DNA of 64,000 nt, taken from Myxococcus landrumus. GTDB taxonomy: Bacteria > Myxococcota > Myxococcia > Myxococcales > Myxococcaceae. Position numbers and translations under genes: made by a program. The notes beneath the pieces were generated by a model, which saw nothing but the letters and a program-made list of their open reading frames with translations, did not search any database and had not been told where the DNA came from. Of the stretch, positions 58,878 to 64,000 are shown piece by piece (the first letter of the stretch is position 1; each line of letters begins with the position of its first letter). The stretch covers positions 6,212,001 to 6,276,000 of the forward strand of contig NZ_CP071091.1 in assembly GCF_017301635.1 (NCBI RefSeq), written 5' to 3'.

Positions 58878-60737
58878 CTACTCCCGGCTCGCGACGCGCA
58901 GCACGACCGCCGCGGGGCCCTCCAGCGTCACGGCTCCGTCGCGCAGCGGTGACTCGCGCCCGGTGCCTCCTCCTCCGAAGCGCGGGGCCTCGCTCCACAG
59001 CAGCACCTCCGCGCCCCGAGGGACGGGGTGGGTCAGCGTCCCCCGCAAGGCGAGCAGCACGAGCAGCGTCTGCCCTTCCGAGCGCCGCTCCATCCACAGC
59101 GCATCGGGCCCCAGGGCTCGCGCGTCGTAGGTTCCCCGGCGTGCCTCCCTGAAGGCGGGCTCGCTCGCGCGCAATTGGAGCAGCTCGCGATAGAGCAGGC
59201 GGACCTCCGCGTGCCCGGGCTTGTCCGCCTCGCTCCAATCCAGGCGCGAGCGGGTGAAGGTCTCCAGGGCCTGCGGGTCGGGGACCTCCTCGCCCGCGAA
59301 GCGAGAGAAGTCCGCGAACTCGCGGCGCCGTCCTTCCGTGACGAGCCGCCCCAGCTCCGCGTGGTGGTCCGTGAAGTAGAGGAACGGCGTGCTCGCGTTC
59401 CACTCCTGCCCCATGAACAAGAGCGGGGTATAGGGCGACGTGAGCAGCAACGCGCTCATCGCGCGGAAGGCCGCGGGAGACACGTCGCTCCCCAGTCGCT
59501 CTCCCAAGGCGCGGTTGCCCACCTGGTCGTGATTCTGGAGGCAGTACACGAAGTGCCACGGCGCCAGTCCCTCGGCCGAGGTGCCTCGCGCATGGCCCTG
59601 GTTCTTCGACACCTGTCCTTCGTAGAACCAGCCCTGGCGCAGCGTTCGCGCCAGGTCCTCCGTGTGGCCCGTGTAGTCCTGGTAGTAGCCCTCGCTGTCT
59701 CCCGCGAAGGCGCGCCGCATCTGGTGATGGAAGTCATCCGCCCAGATGCCATCCAGCGCATGACCGCCCTCGGCCGTGGAGAGCACGAGGCGCCGCTCGT
59801 TGCGCCCATCCTCGGCGATGAGGAGCACGGACCTTCCAGGCGCACTGGCCCGCGCGCGCTCGGCGATGTCGTCCAGCAGGTGCCGAGGACTCTCGTCCAC
59901 CAGCGCGTGGGTCGCATCGAGGCGCAAGCCGTCCAGGTGGTAGTCGCGAATCCACATCTCCACGTTGGAGAGCACCAGCTCGCGCACGGGCCCGCTGTCC
60001 GCGCCGTCGTAGTTCACCGCGTCGCCCCACGGCGTGTGGTGGCGGCCGGTGAAGTAGTGCGGCGAGTACACCCGGAGGTAATTCCCGTCCGGACCGAAGT
60101 GGTTGTAGACGACGTCCAGCAGCACGGCGAGGCCACGCGCGTGCGCGGCGTCCACCAGCCGGCGCAGTCCCTCCGGGCCGCCATACACCTGGGCGGGCGC
60201 GAAGAGGTCCACGCCGTCGTAGCCCCAGTTCCTCTCGCCGGGGAAGCTGGCCACGGGCATCAGCTCCAGCGCGTTGACGCCCAGCTCCACGAGCGCGGGG
60301 AGCCGGGGGATGAGCGCCTCGAAGGTGCCCTCGGGCGTGGCGGTGCCCACGTGGACCTCGTAGAGGACGAGCGACCGGGGCTCCACGCCCTTCCATCCCG
60401 CGTCCGTCCACGCGAAGTCCGGCACCACCACTTCGGACGGCCCATGCACGCCTTGCGGCTGCGCGCGAGACCACGGGTCCGGGAAGGGCCCTTCGCCATC
60501 CACGCGCAGCTTGTAGAGGACTCCAGCGCCCTGCCCTTCCAGCTCGGCGACGAAGAAGCCACCGGCCTCGGGGGTCATGGGCAACACGCGTCCTGGCGCA
60601 CCCCGCGCGTCATGCAGGACCACCTCCACGCGCTGATGGCCCGGTGCCCAGACCCGCCACCGCACCTTCGGGCCCGCATCGACCCAGGCCCCCAATTGCT
60701 TCCGCCGCGTGCTCGCCAACATCTCGAGAGGACTCAT
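58878..60737 (-). CDS. treZ: Malto-oligosyltrehalose trehalohydrolase (GH13)
   Basis: Cytoplasmic enzyme of 619 residues that releases trehalose from maltooligosyl-trehalose. An N-terminal CBM48/Ig-like domain (VRWRVWAPGHQRVEVVLHD) precedes the alpha-amylase barrel: LVLYEVHVGTATPEGTF, VLLDVVYNHFGPDGNYL, DGLRLDATHAL with nucleophile D274, LLIAEDGRNE with acid E309, and LQNHDQVGNRALGE with stabiliser D404. The WGYDGVDLFAPAQVYGGPEGLRRLVD block is shared with glycogen branching enzymes but the overall set fits TreZ. No treY or treX lies next to it, so the TreYZ pathway genes are dispersed. ATG at 60737 has AGGGG close upstream; extra N-terminal codons are not supported. Trehalose would serve in stress and spore survival. 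Confidence 0.95.
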   Translation of the reverse strand: MSPLEMLASTRRKQLGAWVDAGPKVRWRVWAPGHQRVEVVLHDARGAPGRVLPMTPEAGGFFVAELEGQGAGVLYKLRVDGEGPFPDPWSRAQPQGVHGPSEVVVPDFAWTDAGWKGVEPRSLVLYEVHVGTATPEGTFEALIPRLPALVELGVNALELMPVASFPGERNWGYDGVDLFAPAQVYGGPEGLRRLVDAAHARGLAVLLDVVYNHFGPDGNYLRVYSPHYFTGRHHTPWGDAVNYDGADSGPVRELVLSNVEMWIRDYHLDGLRLDATHALVDESPRHLLDDIAERARASAPGRSVLLIAEDGRNERRLVLSTAEGGHALDGIWADDFHHQMRRAFAGDSEGYYQDYTGHTEDLARTLRQGWFYEGQVSKNQGHARGTSAEGLAPWHFVYCLQNHDQVGNRALGERLGSDVSPAAFRAMSALLLTSPYTPLLFMGQEWNASTPFLYFTDHHAELGRLVTEGRRREFADFSRFAGEEVPDPQALETFTRSRLDWSEADKPGHAEVRLLYRELLQLRASEPAFREARRGTYDARALGPDALWMERRSEGQTLLVLLALRGTLTHPVPRGAEVLLWSEAPRFGGGGTGRESPLRDGAVTLEGPAAVVLRVASRE

Positions 60738-60984
60738 ACCCCTGTCCGTGTAATGCGCCCGCGCGCATCCGGGGAGCACTTGTGGACCGGGAGGCCCGCC
60801 ACGTGGGTGTGAGGTGTTCACGGGTGGGCTTTCGCGCGCCATCGACCCGGGTCAGCCATGCCCGCCTGTCTCCTTGTCGGGAATGAGGGCGTGCAGAGGC
60901 GTGCTTGTAGACACCCCGTCCCCCTTGGATGATGCGCCCCTGCTCCGGTGCCCTCGAGCGCCGTCCCCCTTGGAGTCGCCTGGA

Positions 60985-62130
60985 ATGTCTGTCGCCCACC
61001 CCGGTCTGGAGTCTCGACGTGTCCCTCGCGGAGAGGACGTGCGCGAGCGAGTCGCGGCCATCGAGCTCCTGTCTCCCCGCGACATCGACGCGCGGCTCAC
61101 GGCGTTGGGTTATCGGGGACAGGGAGAGGCACGGCGCGCGGCGTCCGTCCTGGCCTACCGCCACGTGCGACGCATCCGCCGCGTGTATCTGGAGGGGCTC
61201 TCCGCGGAGACGGGGGCTCGCGAGAACTGTCTGTTCCTGGGGCCCACCGGCTCCGGCAAGACGTTCCTGGTGGAGCTGTTGTTTCGCGAAATCCTCGCCG
61301 TGCCCACGGTGCTCGCGGACGCCACGCAGTTCTCTGAAACCGGTTACGTGGGTGACGACGTCAACACGCTGCTGTCGCGGCTGTATGAAGCCGCGGACAA
61401 GGACGCCGAGTGGGCCGCGTGTGGCGTCATCTGCATGGACGAGTTCGACAAGCTCGCGACCAGTCGCTCCGACAGCCGCTTCGCCGGACAGCAGACCACC
61501 AAGGACGTCAGCGGCTTCGGCGTGCAGCGCGGGCTGCTGCACCTGCTGTCGGGCTCCAGCGCGGACTTCCCGCCGGACTTCGGCTTCACCAGTCGGCTCC
61601 AGCCGGACACGATGGAGCTGTCCTGCATCACCTTCATCGCCTGCGGCGCCTTCAGCGGCCTGAGCACGACCGCGGACAACATGACGAAGACGGAGCGGCT
61701 GGGCTTCGGCCGTGAGCCCAAGCACACGCCCGGAGAGTCCATCGCCGTGGCTGTCACGCAGGAGCAGTTGGAGCAGACGACGGCCTTCGCGCGCTACGGC
61801 TTCATCCCGGAGCTCATCGGCCGCTTCAACCGGCTGGTCTCCTTCACGCCGCTGGACGCGGCCACGCTGGGCGACATCCTCCAGCAGAACGTGCTGCGCG
61901 CGTATGAGCGCGAGTTCGAGCAGGAGGGCCTGCGCCTGCACGTGGAGCCCGAGGTGAAGCAGCACATCGTGGCGCGGGCGCTCAAGCGGGAGACGGGGGC
62001 GAGAGGTCTGCGCACCACGCTGGCGCCCCTCCTGGAGCAGGCGGCCTACGACCACTTCGGCCAGCCGGGCGCGGCCTCCACCGTGCGCCTGGTGTTGGAT
62101 GGCGACGAGGTGCGTTCGCTCACGGAGTGA
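60985..62130 (+). CDS. ClpX-like AAA+ unfoldase lacking the zinc-binding domain
   Basis: A 381-residue AAA+ protein closely following the ClpX ATPase core: Walker A GPTGSGKT (86-93), pore loop GYVG (about 120), Walker B VICMDEFDKL (D152, E153), a ClpP-docking-type loop LGF (239-241, the IGF-loop position), and a ClpX-like C-terminal helical domain (FIPELIGRFNRLVSF). The Cys4 zinc-binding domain normally at the N-terminus is missing; residues 1-60 are a short leader instead. It therefore may use different adaptors or act without ClpP. The ATG at 60985 has GGAG at nine bases; longer frame is unlikely. Neighbours give no substrate. It is separate from any clpP/clpX operon here. Confidence 0.87.
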   Translation: MSVAHPGLESRRVPRGEDVRERVAAIELLSPRDIDARLTALGYRGQGEARRAASVLAYRHVRRIRRVYLEGLSAETGARENCLFLGPTGSGKTFLVELLFREILAVPTVLADATQFSETGYVGDDVNTLLSRLYEAADKDAEWAACGVICMDEFDKLATSRSDSRFAGQQTTKDVSGFGVQRGLLHLLSGSSADFPPDFGFTSRLQPDTMELSCITFIACGAFSGLSTTADNMTKTERLGFGREPKHTPGESIAVAVTQEQLEQTTAFARYGFIPELIGRFNRLVSFTPLDAATLGDILQQNVLRAYEREFEQEGLRLHVEPEVKQHIVARALKRETGARGLRTTLAPLLEQAAYDHFGQPGAASTVRLVLDGDEVRSLTE

Positions 62131-62260
62131 CCGCGGGGCCTGCGGCCTGGCAGGAGCCCGGTGGCGGCAGCTTGGGCGAGCGGGGAGGCAAGCCCGTCTC
62201 TCATCCGGCCCACACGCGCCTTACGGTTTGCCGGTAACAGAACACCGGAGGGCCGCACAC

Positions 62261-62644
62261 ATGGCGCACACGGACCACACGCGAGAGATTCCTCGAGAGG
62301 GCTGGGCGGACTATCTGGCGCTGCTCAGCACCATGGAGAAGGAGCACCCGGTCCGCATCGAAGTCGAAGGCCTGGACCTGGGAGACCAGCCGCTCGCCGA
62401 GAACCTGCCGCTCATCGAAATCAGCCTCGAGGAGAAGGGCAGCGACAAGGGCGTGGTCGAAATCATCGTGGGAGGCCCCGGCGGGGAAATCACCCACCGC
62501 ATCCAGAAGCCGGCCCGTATCTACGCGGACGAGAGCGAGAGCGGCGAGCTGGAGTGCCTCGACATCGAGAGCAGCGAGGACAACACGAAGACGCTCATCT
62601 TCTTCGGCCAGGCGACGACGGATGGCGCGCGGCGGATGGACTGA
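62261..62644 (+). CDS. DUF5335-like small acidic protein
   Basis: A 127-residue acidic protein, MAHTDHTREIPREGWADYLALLSTMEKEHPVRIEVEGLDLGDQPL..., that agrees with the DUF5335 family of small proteins of unknown function. GGAGGG ribosome site eight bases before the ATG. Predicted mixed alpha/beta fold with a conserved-looking RIEVEG and a closing GQATTDGARRMD. It follows the ClpX-like gene by 130 bases on the same strand and may or may not share its transcript. Confidence 0.75.
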   Translation: MAHTDHTREIPREGWADYLALLSTMEKEHPVRIEVEGLDLGDQPLAENLPLIEISLEEKGSDKGVVEIIVGGPGGEITHRIQKPARIYADESESGELECLDIESSEDNTKTLIFFGQATTDGARRMD

Positions 62645-62686
62645 AGCCCGCGCGAGGTGATGCCCTCGGCATCCCTTGAGCACAGG

Positions 62687-62731
62687 AGGCCGGAAGGTTC
62701 GCATCCTCGAAAAGAGGGAGCCTTCCGGCCT
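62687..62731. terminator. Bidirectional terminator-like hairpin
   Basis: AGGCCGGAAGG (62687-62697) and CCTTCCGGCCT (62721-62731) are perfect 11-bp arms, with an inner CCTC-GAAAA-GAGG stem-loop between them. It lies between the convergent DUF5335-like gene and the metalloprotease gene, 42 bases after one stop and 6 bases from the other. Confidence 0.7.
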
Positions 62732-62737
62732 GGGGGC

Positions 62738-63559
62738 TCACGGGTACAGCGCGCGAGCGCCCTGCTTGTCCAAGTCCGTGAGCACGAAACGAATCTCGTC
62801 ATCACCGCACTCGACATAGTTCATGACGGAATACCTGTCGTAGGGAGTCAGTGGACGCCACTGGCGGTCCTCCCCACTGCAGGGCACATACCGCACATGC
62901 TCGTGCCGGAAGCCCAGCACGTGGCCCAACTCATGGCGGAGGATACCCGCCAGCGGCCAGGGCACCGTGGGGCCGAACGCCGTGCTGTCGATGACGATGT
63001 TGCGGACATCGCGGGTTGCGTTGGGGAAGAAGGAGCGCGCCATATACTGGCCCCCCGTGGTCACCGGGCGCACGTCGAACAACACCCCAGCCTGAGTCGA
63101 CGTGCAGTTGGCGTCGAACGCGGTGTTGTGCGTGAAGTTCACGTTCGCAGTGGCCTCCCAGTCCGCTGTCGCCTCGTTCATCGCCGCGACCACACGCGCC
63201 TTGTTCGTGCCGAATGAATTGCTGACACAGTAGGTCAGGTTCCCCTTCTGCGCCGCGTTCCACTTCACGTCATACTCGGGGCCCCCACCGCGTGTGTTGT
63301 ACACGACCAGCCCACCTCGACTGCTTGCGGTCGTGGCCACATTGGCGTCGAAGTACGCACGCAGCGCCGCCTCGCTCTCCACCGCCTGGTCCCCGTCGAA
63401 AATCCACACGCCCTCGGAGTCCCTCACCGCGCTCGCGCGGAACTCCTCCCATGTCTGGGTGTCGGGCGCCTCGGCCCGGGGAGCCTCGGGGCCTCCACAT
63501 GCGGCGGCCCCCAGCAATGACACACTCGCAAGCAACGCCACGGAGCGGAACTCGAGCAT
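62738..63559 (-). CDS. Secreted astacin-like metalloprotease, lipoprotein type
   Basis: Exported zinc endopeptidase of 273 residues. A lipoprotein signal ends LLGAAAC. The catalytic motif is HELGHVLGFRHEH (H209, E210, H213, H219), that is HExxHxxGFxHE as in astacins, with Met-turn SVMNYVEC. Cys are in pairs, consistent with disulphides. The ATG at 63559 has GAGGAGAG six bases upstream. A related gene follows upstream on the same strand (63615 onwards) with the same FDVRPVxxGGQY, RSFFPNA, IVRHELGHVLGF and SALDRTGARSLYP-like blocks, indicating a tandem duplication. Likely secreted to the outside to digest protein. Confidence 0.9.
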   Translation of the reverse strand: MLEFRSVALLASVSLLGAAACGGPEAPRAEAPDTQTWEEFRASAVRDSEGVWIFDGDQAVESEAALRAYFDANVATTASSRGGLVVYNTRGGGPEYDVKWNAAQKGNLTYCVSNSFGTNKARVVAAMNEATADWEATANVNFTHNTAFDANCTSTQAGVLFDVRPVTTGGQYMARSFFPNATRDVRNIVIDSTAFGPTVPWPLAGILRHELGHVLGFRHEHVRYVPCSGEDRQWRPLTPYDRYSVMNYVECGDDEIRFVLTDLDKQGARALYP

Positions 63560-63614
63560 CGGGTCTCTCCTCGAAAAGAACCTTCGGCCCCGACCTCGGG
63601 CCGTCACATCCACC

Positions 63615-64000
63615 TCACGGGTACAAAGAGCGAGCACCCGTGCGGTCCAGGGCAGACAGCACCGGCCCTCCCGGGTTCGTGCTGACGCACGTGCTCCCGA
63701 CCCGGGGATAGTGCATGACAGAGGCCGAGTCGTAGACCGACAGCGGCCGCATGTTCGTACCCGCTCCTCCTGGGCATCGGTCATGCTCGTGAACGAAGCC
63801 CAGCACGTGGCCCAGCTCGTGGCGCACAATCCCCTCCAGCGTCCAGACGCCCGTGCCACCGAACACCGTGTTGTCGATGAGCAGGTTGCGACCCGAGCGT
63901 GCCGCGTTCGGGAAGAACGCTCGCGCAGCGTATTGGCCGCCCGAGTTCACCGGTCGCACGTCGAACATCACCCCCGTCTGGGATGCCGTGCAGGAGGCGT
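63615..64000 (-). CDS. Second astacin-like metalloprotease (5' truncated by window)
   Basis: C-terminal 128 residues of a paralogue of the neighbouring protease; the frame stays open through the window's last base, so the start lies outside. It retains HELGHVLGFVHEH, Met-turn SVMHYPR and the same flanking blocks (FDVRPVNSGGQY, AFFPNA, LDRTGARSLYP). Identity to the first copy over the shared part is moderate by eye, more than family level alone, so it is a tandem duplicate that has diverged. The gap between the two genes is 55 bases. Confidence 0.9.
   Translation of the reverse strand, partial: ASCTASQTGVMFDVRPVNSGGQYAARAFFPNAARSGRNLLIDNTVFGGTGVWTLEGIVRHELGHVLGFVHEHDRCPGGAGTNMRPLSVYDSASVMHYPRVGSTCVSTNPGGPVLSALDRTGARSLYP

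Overview
The window is high-GC, densely coded DNA from a myxobacterium, most likely of the Myxococcus/Corallococcus/Pyxidicoccus group. The evidence is a DUF2378 (TIGR02265) protein, a family known essentially only from Myxococcales, together with a HRDVSPQN-type Ser/Thr kinase with a PEGA tail, a large sigma-54 activator, a multi-PAS hybrid-free histidine kinase and many secreted lipoproteins and metalloproteases. I found 52 protein genes (the first and last are cut by the window edges), no rRNA, tRNA, CRISPR array, insertion sequence or prophage. It reads as ordinary chromosome rather than an inserted island.

Layout. 1-9.7 kb: a sigma-54 activator with an N-terminal HTH, heme A synthase (ctaA), a betaine/OpuC-type ABC importer made of an ATPase and a binding-protein-permease fusion, a lipoprotein, a DUF4142 protein and an M43-type metalloprotease closed by a strong terminator. 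9.9-13.3 kb: a serine hydrolase and an OmpR/CpxA-type two-component pair. 13.3-24.1 kb: a six-gene minus-strand operon around a 1573-residue bacterial alpha-2-macroglobulin, with the DUF2135, DUF1175, DUF2138 and DUF2300-like partners known from the enterobacterial yfaAPQST and Pseudomonas mag clusters, plus an extra repeat-rich protein. 24.4-35 kb: small enzymes (VOC, GNAT, cupin, DUF1254/1214, DUF1579), a degenerate secretion-ATPase-like protein, a TonB-like protein, a DUF4173-like membrane protein and arsenate reductase. 35-42.4 kb: a three-PAS histidine kinase, then a cluster of an outer-membrane barrel candidate, a lamin-tail-domain lipoprotein and a thermonuclease-like lipoprotein. 42.5-48.7 kb: an esterase, the DUF2378 protein, an ATP-grasp enzyme, two overlapping GNAT acetyltransferases and a pair of bacterial PH-domain membrane proteins. 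48.7-64 kb: a LysM plus C39-type protease protein without signal peptide, the ABC-F factor EttA, a DrrAB/YadGH-type ABC exporter, the PEGA kinase, an M20 peptidase, TreZ, a ClpX-like ATPase without zinc domain, a DUF5335-like protein and two tandem astacin-like metalloproteases.

The most interesting region is the alpha-2-macroglobulin operon. Its macroglobulin keeps the CLEQ thioester motif although its partners are those of the thioester-less YfaS/MagD type as I remember them, and its DUF2300-position gene encodes a protein with a HExxH metallopeptidase-like segment, a complete penicillin-binding-protein triad (SxxK, SxN, KTG) and a SpoIID-type lytic transglycosylase-like domain. This suggests a periplasmic unit that traps invading proteases and remodels peptidoglycan. 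Other items worth following are the signal-less LysM/C39 protein, the Walker-A-degenerate GspE/PilT-like protein, the zinc-domain-less ClpX homologue and the lamin-tail/barrel/nuclease cluster. All calls rest on reading motifs by eye; no database search was possible.
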